From the NCBI GenBank assembly GCA_041987205.1, contig JBHIWX010000052.1, positions 1 through 29,966 on the forward strand: a stretch of 29,966 bases of DNA. Reading direction: 5' to 3'. This DNA comes from BOKV01 sp041987205. Its GTDB lineage: Bacteria; Pseudomonadota; Alphaproteobacteria; Rhizobiales; Rhizobiaceae. Positions 23,491 through 29,966 of the stretch are shown here, piece after piece. The notes under the pieces were generated by a model. It had not been told where the DNA came from and searched no databases. It worked only from the letters and a program-made list of their open reading frames with translations. The stretch's first letter is position 1. The number at the start of each line of letters is the position of its first letter. A program made the translations under genes and the position numbers.

Positions 23491-24705
23491 TTACTTCCAG
23501 CCCTGCTTCAGCACGGTGTCCGCTGCGCCTTCCAGGCCGGTCGAGGCAACACCCTTGAAATGGCCGTCCTGCCACTGGCCGACGGTCCAGAACTTCTTGA
23601 TGATGTTGTTCTCGAACTTCCACTCGCCCATGATCGTGTCGAACGTGCCCGAGCCGATGGCGTCGATGACCGCCTGCTTGTCGAGCGAGCCGGCCGAGGT
23701 GATCGCCTGTTCGAGCACCTGAAGGCTGGCGTACTGGACCGGGCTCGCCCAGTAGTCGGGCTCGACATCGGTCACTTCCTTCTGGCGCTTGATGAAGTCC
23801 TGGATCGCCGGGGCGTCGGCATTGACGCCGCCGATGCCGAGAACGCCCTCGGCCGCCGCGCCATTGGCCTTGGCAAAGCCCGGGAAGGCCGTTGCGACGC
23901 CGGTATAGTAGGCCTTGACCGGCAGGTCGGCGATGGTCGCCTGCTGCGTCAGGCCGAACGTGTCGCCGGGATAGGAGAAGGCGACGAAGGAATCAGGCTC
24001 GGCGTTCTTCGCCGCCGAGATGATCGGCGCGAAGTCCTGCTGGGTCAGCGGATAGGACGTCTCGTAGACGATGTCGAAGCCGGCGGCCTCGAAGGCGGGC
24101 TTGGCGGTCTTCGACATTTCGATGCCGAAGGCGTCGGCAACGGAGACCAGCGCGAGCTTGTTGTTGATCGTGCCGTCGTCCTTCATCTTCTTGAGAAGAT
24201 CGACGATGCCGTTTGCCATGCCTTCCGACGTGCCGAGCGTCCAGAACGTGTTCGGCCAGCGCTCGACGAAGGTGTCGAGGCCGTCGGCGACGGCGGTGAC
24301 CGCGATATGCGGATAGCCGTTCTTGGCGATCAGCGGCGCGACCGCCAGGTTGATGCCGGTGCCGTAGGGCGGGATGACGAAGTCGACCTTGTCGACGGTC
24401 ATCAGGCGCTGATAGTTCTTGATGGCCTCTTCGTTGGAGGTCTTGTCGTCATACTCGATCAGCTCGACCTTCATCTTGGTGCCGCCGACATCGATGCCGC
24501 CGCGCTCGTTGACGTCATGCACCCAGAGCTGGATCGCCGGCCAGTAGGTGACGGCGCCGCCACCTGCGAGCGGGCCGGTCTTCGGACCGCTGGCGCCGAT
24601 CTTGATCGTTTCCTGCGCCAGGGCGCTGCCGGCCATCAGCCCGGCGGCAAGTCCTGCCGCCAGCACCGCGCCGGCGGTCGTCTTCAACAATGTCCTGCGT
24701 TTCAT
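23491..24705 (-). CDS. ABC transporter substrate-binding protein, branched-chain-amino-acid (LivJ/LivK) family
   Basis: A 404-residue periplasmic protein. Its signal peptide MKRRTLLKTTAGAVLAAGLA... has twin arginines and ends GSALA-QE. The mature part starts TIKIGASGPKTGPLAGGG, typical of type I receptors, with YDDKTSNEEAIKNYQRLMTVDKVDFVIPPYGTG (cited in part) and SYPLTQQDFAPIISAAKNAEPD. Many members of this family bind aromatic acids or amides rather than amino acids. GGGAGG 7 bases upstream supports the ATG at 24705. It lies 46 bases after ALDH2 and before LivH. The flanking aldehyde dehydrogenases favour an aromatic or similar ligand; that is inference. Confidence 0.93.
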   Translation of the reverse strand: MKRRTLLKTTAGAVLAAGLAAGLMAGSALAQETIKIGASGPKTGPLAGGGAVTYWPAIQLWVHDVNERGGIDVGGTKMKVELIEYDDKTSNEEAIKNYQRLMTVDKVDFVIPPYGTGINLAVAPLIAKNGYPHIAVTAVADGLDTFVERWPNTFWTLGTSEGMANGIVDLLKKMKDDGTINNKLALVSVADAFGIEMSKTAKPAFEAAGFDIVYETSYPLTQQDFAPIISAAKNAEPDSFVAFSYPGDTFGLTQQATIADLPVKAYYTGVATAFPGFAKANGAAAEGVLGIGGVNADAPAIQDFIKRQKEVTDVEPDYWASPVQYASLQVLEQAITSAGSLDKQAVIDAIGSGTFDTIMGEWKFENNIIKKFWTVGQWQDGHFKGVASTGLEGAADTVLKQGWK

Positions 24706-24751
24706 TGGATTCCTCCCTTGCGTTTCGATTCCTGCACGTCTCCTCGCCCGT

Positions 24752-26203
24752 TCAGATCGGATAGGTCTCCCTTCCGCCCTGAAGGGTGATCCACCTCAAC
24801 TCGGTGAATTCCTCGATTCCGGCTCGTCCACCGAAATGGCCGTAGCCGGAAGCCTTGACGCCGCCGAACGGCATTTGCGGCTCGTCATAGATGGTGGCGC
24901 CATTGATGTGACACACGCCTGTTTCCAGTCGCCTTGCGACGGCAAGCGCGCGCGTGACGTCGCGGCCGAAGACCGACGACGCCAGTCCGTATTCCGTATC
25001 GTTGGCGACCGAGACCGCTTCGTCGACATCGCCGACGCGAATGATCGAAGCCAGCGGGCCGAAGCTTTCCTCGTAATAGATGCGCATGCCGGGCGAGACG
25101 TGGTCGAGTACGGTAGGGTCGACGAACACGCCCTCCTGCCGCCCGCCGGTGACCAGTTGCGCGCCCTTGACCACGGCGTCGTCGATCAGCCCCTTGAGCC
25201 GTTGCGCGGCCTGCTCGGTGATCATGGCGCCGAGCCTGCATTCCGGGTCGCGCGGGTCGCCGGCACGCAGCGTCTGGGCCCGCCGGGCGAACTGCTCGAC
25301 GAAGGCGTCGGCGATCGCATCGATGACGATGATGCGCTCCGTCGACATGCAGATCTGGCCCTGATGGAAGAACGCGCCGAAAGCGGCTGCGTCGACGGCG
25401 GCATCGAGATCGGCATCGTCCAGCACGATCATCGGCGCCTTGCCCGAAAGCCCCAGCACGCAGCGCTTGAGATGGCGCGCGGCCGTCTCCGCGACGATCC
25501 GGCCGACGCGCGTCGAACCGGTGAAGTTGATGCGCCGCACGGCGGGATGCGCGATCAGTGCCTCGACGATCGCCGGCGCGCTTTCCTGGCTCGACTGGAT
25601 GATGTTGACCGTGCCGGCCGGCATGCCCGCGCTGCCGAGCAAATCGCCCAGAAGGCCATGGGTGCGCGGGCACAGTTCCGATGCCTTCAGCACCACCGTG
25701 TTGCCGCAGGCCAGCGGCACGGCCAGCGCACGCGTTGCCAGCGTGACCGGCGCGTTCCATGGCGCGATGCCGAGCACGACGCCGCAGGGCTGGCGCAGAC
25801 CCATGGCGAAGGTGTCGGCCCGGTCGGCCGGAATGATCTCGCCCGCCGCCTGTGTCGTCAGCGATCCGGCCTCGCGCAGGATCGAGGCGGCGAGCCGGCA
25901 ATTGAAATCGGACCAGCCCTTGGTGCCGCCGGTCTCGGCAATTACCGCCTCGGCGAAGCGGTCCATGTTCTCCAGGATCAGGTCGGCGGCGCGGTTGAGG
26001 CAGGCGCGGCGCTCGCTGGGCGGCGTCTGCGACCATGTCGGGAAGGTGCGCGCGGCGATGTTGGCGGCGTGCACGGCGTCTTCCACACTGGCCGAGGCGG
26101 CGCGCGTCGCGACCTGTCGCGAGACCGGGTCAATCCGGTCGAACGTCGCCGCTCCGGCAGCCGTAGCCGGTGCGCCGTCGATCAGCAGCGTCGCGTTGAA
26201 CAT
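24752..26203 (-). CDS. Aldehyde dehydrogenase family protein lacking the general-base Glu (ALDH2)
   Basis: A 483-residue aldehyde dehydrogenase, resembling salicylaldehyde/vanillin dehydrogenases: APWNAPVTLATRALAVPLACGNTVVLKASE (cited in part), NFTGSTRVGR, nucleophile Cys285 in HQGQICMS, EESFGP and MPFGGVKASGYGHFGG. The usual LELGGK is LGLSGK, so the general base Glu is Gly251, in exact register (34 residues before Cys285) with Glu251 of ALDH1. The ATG at 26203 was chosen for the GGGAGG just upstream; an ATG at 26287 would add 28 residues without family similarity. It is the first gene of the liv-type operon, divergent from the AraC-family gene. Confidence 0.9.
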   Translation of the reverse strand: MFNATLLIDGAPATAAGAATFDRIDPVSRQVATRAASASVEDAVHAANIAARTFPTWSQTPPSERRACLNRAADLILENMDRFAEAVIAETGGTKGWSDFNCRLAASILREAGSLTTQAAGEIIPADRADTFAMGLRQPCGVVLGIAPWNAPVTLATRALAVPLACGNTVVLKASELCPRTHGLLGDLLGSAGMPAGTVNIIQSSQESAPAIVEALIAHPAVRRINFTGSTRVGRIVAETAARHLKRCVLGLSGKAPMIVLDDADLDAAVDAAAFGAFFHQGQICMSTERIIVIDAIADAFVEQFARRAQTLRAGDPRDPECRLGAMITEQAAQRLKGLIDDAVVKGAQLVTGGRQEGVFVDPTVLDHVSPGMRIYYEESFGPLASIIRVGDVDEAVSVANDTEYGLASSVFGRDVTRALAVARRLETGVCHINGATIYDEPQMPFGGVKASGYGHFGGRAGIEEFTELRWITLQGGRETYPI

Positions 26204-26276
26204 CCATCCTCCCTTGCCCCGAAGCTGGTCCTCCGCCGCTTCGGCGCCACCCGGCTCGGGTTCGCCGGGTTTCGAA

Positions 26277-26288
26277 CATGTATACATG
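26277..26288. promoter_or_regulatory. Perfect 12-bp palindrome CATGTATACATG in the divergent region
   Basis: The sequence equals its own complement and lies 74 bases upstream of ALDH2 and about 138 bases upstream of the AraC-family gene. It is notably AT-rich for this genome. It could be an operator or part of the ALDH2 promoter region. No family-specific match is claimed. Confidence 0.3.
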
Positions 26289-26355
26289 AACGGTTCCCGG
26301 CAACCCTCGGACGGGTTGATGTTCCATGTTTAAACCGACATGAAGCAAGAGAAAA

Positions 26356-26392
26356 TGCGCAAAACCGGGCCATCATTGCGAAAAACTGGCCA
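26356..26392. promoter_or_regulatory. Two direct repeats at 21-bp spacing, candidate AraC-family operator
   Basis: TGCGCAAAACCGGGCCA (26356-26372) is followed by TGCGAAAAACTGGCCA (26377-26392). The copies start 21 bases apart, two helical turns, on the same face of the DNA, which is the classic geometry for AraC-family sites. They lie 34-70 bases before the AraC-family start and about 150-190 bases before ALDH2, so both divergent promoters could be controlled. Confidence 0.5.
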
Positions 26393-26425
26393 AGACGCTA
26401 GATTCCGCCGGTTTGGTGAAGGAAA

Positions 26426-27346
26426 ATGATGAATACGCCAGCGCCTCCCGCCCGCCTGCCGATGCGGGTGCAACGCATCGAAAGCGGCCTCTCCGAGCGC
26501 ACCATCGCACTGGCACGTCGCGAGGAAGGCCTTTCGCGCGTCCTTGTCCTGCTCGACGACGGCGAGGGGCGGCTGCAATGCGAAGCCGGCGAAACAGGTA
26601 TGGACGAGCGCGTGATCATCGCACCTAGCCTTGCCTGGCTGGCGCGACCGAACCGTTGCCGGCTAAGATTGCAGGCCGGGTCCACCGGCCATGTCGTCGA
26701 GATCGCCGACGACACGCTGATGCGCGCGGTCGGCGACTTCGCCGAATCCGCGGCGCTGATGTTCATGGCCGACCGCGATCTTAGCCTGCCGCTCGGCGAG
26801 CGAAAGCCGGCGCGGCAGCGCATCCGCGATTCACTTGATGCAGTGCTGGATGAAACCGGCCGTCCGCAGACCGGCTCGACCATGGCGATCGTCGCGCATC
26901 TGCGCATCATCCTGGTCCAGATGGTCCGCATTTGCGGTATCGAGGAAACCGCCGCGACCGGGCGCGGCGAGGACGCGCATTTCCTGCAGCGCTTCCGCCA
27001 GCTCGTCGAGGGCCATTTCAGGGAGCACTGGCCGGTCGCGCGCTATGCCGATGCGCTGGGTGTGACGCCCGACCGCCTGCACGCCATCTGCACGCGTGAA
27101 CTTGGCCGCAGCCCCAAGGCGCTGATCGCCGAACGGCTGGCGCGGGAGGCGGCGATGGCGCTGGAACGCTCCACCCTGTCGATCGAGCAGTTGAGCCATG
27201 CGCTGGGCTTTCGCGACCCGGCGCATTTCTCCCATTTCCACAAGCGCATGACCGGGCTCGCGCCGGGCCGGTTCAGAAAGATGCTGGACAACGCCACGGC
27301 CGGATCTGGCGATTTCTCGCCGCCTTCCTTCGCCGACTGGCCGTGA
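26426..27346 (+). CDS. AraC-family transcriptional regulator
   Basis: A 306-residue regulator. The N-terminal 190 or so residues would hold a ligand-sensing or dimerisation region of the PobR-like kind. The C-terminal AraC DNA-binding domain has its first helix-turn-helix near 204-235 (VARYADALGVTPDRLHAICTR). The second is near 249-285 (STLSIEQLSHALGF, DPAHFSHFHKRMTGLAPGRFRK). Two ATGs (26426, 26429) follow AAGGA; either may start. It is transcribed away from the ALDH2-liv-ALDH1 operon, and a 21-bp-spaced repeat pair lies between them, so it most likely activates that operon with its substrate as effector. That link is inferred from position. Confidence 0.92.
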   Translation: MMNTPAPPARLPMRVQRIESGLSERTIALARREEGLSRVLVLLDDGEGRLQCEAGETGMDERVIIAPSLAWLARPNRCRLRLQAGSTGHVVEIADDTLMRAVGDFAESAALMFMADRDLSLPLGERKPARQRIRDSLDAVLDETGRPQTGSTMAIVAHLRIILVQMVRICGIEETAATGRGEDAHFLQRFRQLVEGHFREHWPVARYADALGVTPDRLHAICTRELGRSPKALIAERLAREAAMALERSTLSIEQLSHALGFRDPAHFSHFHKRMTGLAPGRFRKMLDNATAGSGDFSPPSFADWP

Positions 27347-27361
27347 CATTCCTGCCTGGTA

Positions 27362-27388
27362 AGCCTGACAACTGGCCAGTGGTGGTCA
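27362..27388. terminator. Nested inverted repeat between convergent AraC-family and sulfatase genes
   Basis: CTGAC...GTCAG (27365-27389 region) encloses the palindrome ACTGGCCAGT (27371-27380), followed on the plus strand by a short TTT. With only about 39 bases between the two stop codons, it could end transcripts from both sides. The palindrome also shares AACTGGCCA with the putative AraC site at 26384-26392. Confidence 0.4.
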
Positions 27389-29002
27389 GTTTCCGCCATG
27401 GCCTTTCACCTGTGCCTCGCGCAGATCGGCCTCGTCCCAGAACCCGATGAGTATGCCGGCGAAGAATTCCGTGCCGGCATAGGCTTCGATCGCTGCGTCC
27501 GACCGGGTGACGCGGGCATGGTGTGCGGTCGCCCACGACAGCAGCCGCGCGTTCAGTCGCCCGATCACCGGCGCCATCGCCGAATCGCCGCCCAGATCGT
27601 TGAACTCGTCCGGGTCGGCTTCCAGATCGAACAGGATCGGCCGGAAGCCCTCGGCGCGGATCATCTTCCAGCGCCCGTCAAAGATCATCTGCAGCCGGCA
27701 GTCGGGAATGGGTTGTCCGAGGATCTCGCGCGCCAGCCGGCAGGAATAGTCGTACTCGCTGATGACGACGTCGCGGATTTCATGCGGCGCCGGGTCGTGC
27801 AGCAGCGGCAGCAGCGATTTGCCCTCGATGATGTGGTCGGGCACCTCGCCGCCGGCGATCTCGACGAAGGTCGGCAGCAGGTCGATGGCCTCGACCAGTT
27901 CGTTGCGCACCATGCCGCGCGTCGCATCGGCGGCGGGCGTCGGATCGACCACGATCAGCGGAATGCGCACCGACGGCTCGTGGAACAGTTCCTTTTCACC
28001 CAGCCAGTGGTCGCCGAGATAGTCGCCATGATCCGAGGTGAATACGATCATCGTGTCGTCGGCCCGGCCGGTCTCTTCCAGCCATGCCATCAGCGCGCCG
28101 ATCTCGTCGTCGATCTGGCTGATCAGCCCCATATAGGCCGGGATCACCGCCTCGCGCACGTCCGGTCGGGCATAGACCTGGCAGACACGGTGCTGGTGAA
28201 ATGCGCCAAGTACCGGATGCGGATCGGTCTTCTCCGCCTCGCTGCGAACGGGCGGTGGCACATCACCCGCGCCATACATCGCGTGATAGGGCGCCGGCGC
28301 GATATAGGGCCAGTGTGGCTTGATGAAGCTCAGATGCAGGCACCAGCGGTTCTCGCCCGCCTGCTCGATGAATTCGCGCGCCCGCGCCGCCGCATAGGCC
28401 GTCTCGCTGTCTTCGGCCTTCACCCGAGACGGCAGGCGTCCGTTTTCCAGCAACCAGCCGGGCAGTTCCTCCCCGTCCGCGCCTTCGGCCGAGTTCGCCC
28501 AGTGCTCCCAGGGGTCCGCACCCTCATAGCCCTGCGCGTTGAGGTAGGCGTTGTAATGCGTCGGCTTCTTCTTGCCCTTCGCCGGGTGCAGCCCGTCGAG
28601 CCGGTCCCACACCTCGAACCCGCATTCGCCCACCCTGGCGCCGATCTCGCTCTTCGGATCGATGCCGAGCCGCTTCATGCCCTCGACATCGGCGGCCATG
28701 TGCGTCTTGCCGCACAGGACGGTGCGCATGCCGAGCGGGTTGAGGTGGTCGCCAATGTTCCATTCACCCACCCTGAGCGGCGCCATGTTCCAGGTCGAGC
28801 CGTGGCTGATCACATAACGCCCGGTGTAAAAGCTCATCCGGCTCGGACCGCAGATCGGGGACTGCACATAGGCGCGGTCGAAGCGCACGCCACGCGCGGC
28901 CAGCGCGTCGATATTGGGCGTGCGGATCGAGGGGTGGCCCGTGCAGCCCAGATAGTCGAACCGCAATTGGTCGCACATGATGAACAGGATGTTGCGGGTC
29001 AC
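27386..29002 (-). CDS. Sulfatase-family hydrolase (arylsulfatase / phosphonate monoester hydrolase-like)
   Basis: A 538-residue alkaline-phosphatase-superfamily enzyme. Asp11 in FIMCDQLRFD begins the metal site. Cys51 in ICGPSR is the CxPxR cysteine converted to formylglycine in the active enzyme. Asp324-His325 in FTSDHGDYLGDHWLGEKE complete the metal site. KPHWPYIAPAPYHAMYG and EYDYSCRLA resemble rhizobial phosphonate-monoester hydrolases and choline-sulfatase-like proteins. There is no signal peptide, so it is probably cytoplasmic. The GTG at 29002 has GGAG 8 bases upstream. It follows the stress-protein gene by 38 bases. A formylglycine-generating enzyme or anaerobic maturase is not in the window. 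The substrate, sulfate ester or phosphonate monoester, is undecided. Confidence 0.88.
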   Translation of the reverse strand: MTRNILFIMCDQLRFDYLGCTGHPSIRTPNIDALAARGVRFDRAYVQSPICGPSRMSFYTGRYVISHGSTWNMAPLRVGEWNIGDHLNPLGMRTVLCGKTHMAADVEGMKRLGIDPKSEIGARVGECGFEVWDRLDGLHPAKGKKKPTHYNAYLNAQGYEGADPWEHWANSAEGADGEELPGWLLENGRLPSRVKAEDSETAYAAARAREFIEQAGENRWCLHLSFIKPHWPYIAPAPYHAMYGAGDVPPPVRSEAEKTDPHPVLGAFHQHRVCQVYARPDVREAVIPAYMGLISQIDDEIGALMAWLEETGRADDTMIVFTSDHGDYLGDHWLGEKELFHEPSVRIPLIVVDPTPAADATRGMVRNELVEAIDLLPTFVEIAGGEVPDHIIEGKSLLPLLHDPAPHEIRDVVISEYDYSCRLAREILGQPIPDCRLQMIFDGRWKMIRAEGFRPILFDLEADPDEFNDLGGDSAMAPVIGRLNARLLSWATAHHARVTRSDAAIEAYAGTEFFAGILIGFWDEADLREAQVKGHGGN

Positions 29003-29040
29003 GGGAACACTCCGGATGCACGAGAGGGGGTGATCGTTGC

Positions 29041-29892
29041 CTACTGAGAGACCAGAATTGGCACTTGGGTCCTGTCGAGCATCGGCTCTGTCGCGCTACC
29101 CACAATCGCACGGTCGATCCTGCTATGGGCATTGGCGCCCATGACGAGCAGGTCGACATCGGGTTCGCCGCAATGGTCCAGCAGGGTCTGGACGACCGAT
29201 GCATCGCCCTGGGGCAATCGCCGCCATTCGCAGTCGAGGCCGTGACGCGCCAGCATGGTTTTCACGTCGATTCCTTCCAGCGGTGTTCCGACCCTCGCAT
29301 TCTCGATCGTTATCACCGTGATGCGCGAGGCCTGGCGCAGCAGTGGCAGGGCACCGGCCACGGCGCCGGTGACGGCACGCATGCCGTCCCAAGCAATGAT
29401 GGCATGACCGCCGAACTGCCCCCTGGCACGATTGACCTTCGGTACGACGATGACCGGCTTGCCGCTGCCATGAGCGATATGGGCCGGATGCAGGACCAGC
29501 TCGTCGGCCTCAGGCAGGTTCTCGTACTGGCCGAGAATGGTGAAATCGTACATGCACGAATAATCCGCCACGGTGGTGTCCGGATTGCCGCCGACCTCCA
29601 GCCAGTGCAACTGGTCCGGCGGCAGCGCCCCGCCGACCCGCTCCTCGAAGTTTGCGCGCACGCTCTCGCCGCGTGATTCCATCAAGGACATGATCTGTTT
29701 GCGCAGATCGTCCGAAAGCCAGTTCGGCATGCTGCGCGAGATGCGCGACGATCCATGCGCCAGAAGCCCTGTCAGATGCGCGTTGTGGCGCGCCGCGAGC
29801 CCGAGTGCGAAGTCGAGCGCGCTCTGCGAGGCCTCGCCGCCATTATAGGCGACGATGAGATTGGCGATGCCCGACCCGGTAACCGGCCTCAT
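29041..29892 (-). CDS. Universal stress protein, tandem two-domain (UspA family)
   Basis: A 283-residue protein made of two Usp domains. The first begins NLIVAYNGGEASQSALDFALGLAARH. The second begins HAIIAWDGMRAVTGAVAGALPLL and ends with the nucleotide-binding pattern MGANAHSRIDRAIVGSATEPML, then VPILVS. The first domain's matching segment (TILGQYENLPEADELVL) lacks that pattern, so ATP would bind mainly in the second. The ATG at 29892 has AGGAG 7 bases upstream; an ATG at 29931 is less likely. Such proteins act in the cytoplasm under starvation or low oxygen. It precedes the sulfatase on the same strand, probably in one transcript. The remaining 74 bases to the window edge show no gene. Confidence 0.9.
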   Translation of the reverse strand: MRPVTGSGIANLIVAYNGGEASQSALDFALGLAARHNAHLTGLLAHGSSRISRSMPNWLSDDLRKQIMSLMESRGESVRANFEERVGGALPPDQLHWLEVGGNPDTTVADYSCMYDFTILGQYENLPEADELVLHPAHIAHGSGKPVIVVPKVNRARGQFGGHAIIAWDGMRAVTGAVAGALPLLRQASRITVITIENARVGTPLEGIDVKTMLARHGLDCEWRRLPQGDASVVQTLLDHCGEPDVDLLVMGANAHSRIDRAIVGSATEPMLDRTQVPILVSQ

Positions 29893-29966
29893 GTGACAGC
29901 TCCTCGCACGCGATATCGATCGTCGTCCCATTCGCCTGTTTCGAGGATATCGGCGATGTGACGCGC

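Noticed and set aside
24752..26203. ALDH2 as a pseudogene
   Set aside because: Apart from the Glu-to-Gly change it is full length, with a good ribosome binding site, intact Cys285 and all other motifs, and heads a tight operon.
29893..29966. Further gene or promoter at the right edge
   Set aside because: Only 74 bases remain; beyond the Shine-Dalgarno of the stress protein no promoter, FixK box or gene end could be supported.

Overview
The window reads as high-GC alphaproteobacterial DNA, most likely from the Rhizobiales (Hyphomicrobiales). This rests on dense GC-rich coding, many GTG/TTG starts and ATGA overlaps, FixK/FNR-type boxes, a rhizobial-style palindromic intergenic repeat, and an abundance of ABC uptake systems tied to small-molecule catabolism. 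No rRNA, tRNA, CRISPR array, phage gene or transposase was seen. The window looks like ordinary chromosomal or megaplasmid metabolic sequence.

Layout. (1) 1-1435: end of msrP and complete msrQ, the periplasmic methionine-sulfoxide repair pair. (2) 1560-2237, minus: a lipoprotein alpha/beta hydrolase. (3) 2433-10576: a catabolic block. A minus-strand RidA-like/creatininase pair diverges from a plus-strand run: NMT1/THI5-like binding protein, ABC ATPase, ABC permease, cytosine-deaminase-like amidohydrolase, GlcD-type FAD oxidase and two flavodoxin-fold NAD(P)H oxidoreductases. Together they look like import, ring hydrolysis or deamination, and oxidation of a nitrogen-containing, perhaps pyrimidine-like, compound. 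(4) 10683-15026: a MacAB-like set (ATPase, FtsX-type permease, HlyD-type adaptor) with a FixK/FNR-like box upstream. (5) 15097-15173: palindromic intergenic repeat. (6) 15224-17202, minus: a diheme cytochrome c with an identical FixK/FNR box at activating spacing, a small secreted protein and a DMT exporter.

(7) 17419-26203, minus, read right to left: aldehyde dehydrogenase 2, binding protein, LivH, LivM, LivG, LivF with a long tail, aldehyde dehydrogenase 1. It diverges from an AraC-family activator (26426-27346). The simplest reading is an AraC-controlled operon for uptake of an aromatic or other carboxylated compound and oxidation of its aldehyde. (8) 27386-29892, minus: a universal stress protein followed by a sulfatase/phosphonate-monoester-hydrolase-like enzyme.

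The most unusual item is the LivF-type ATPase at 18943-20700. Its normal domain of about 240 residues is followed by about 345 extra residues. These hold five degenerate copies of an amphipathic Ala/His/Arg-rich motif and end in a lysine-rich leucine-heptad helix. An internal ATG with a good ribosome binding site could make the tail as a separate protein. Other points are degenerate catalytic motifs in partner genes (ALDH2 lacks the general-base Glu, LivG lacks a normal signature motif, the RidA-like protein lacks the usual Arg) and the pair of identical FixK/FNR boxes.
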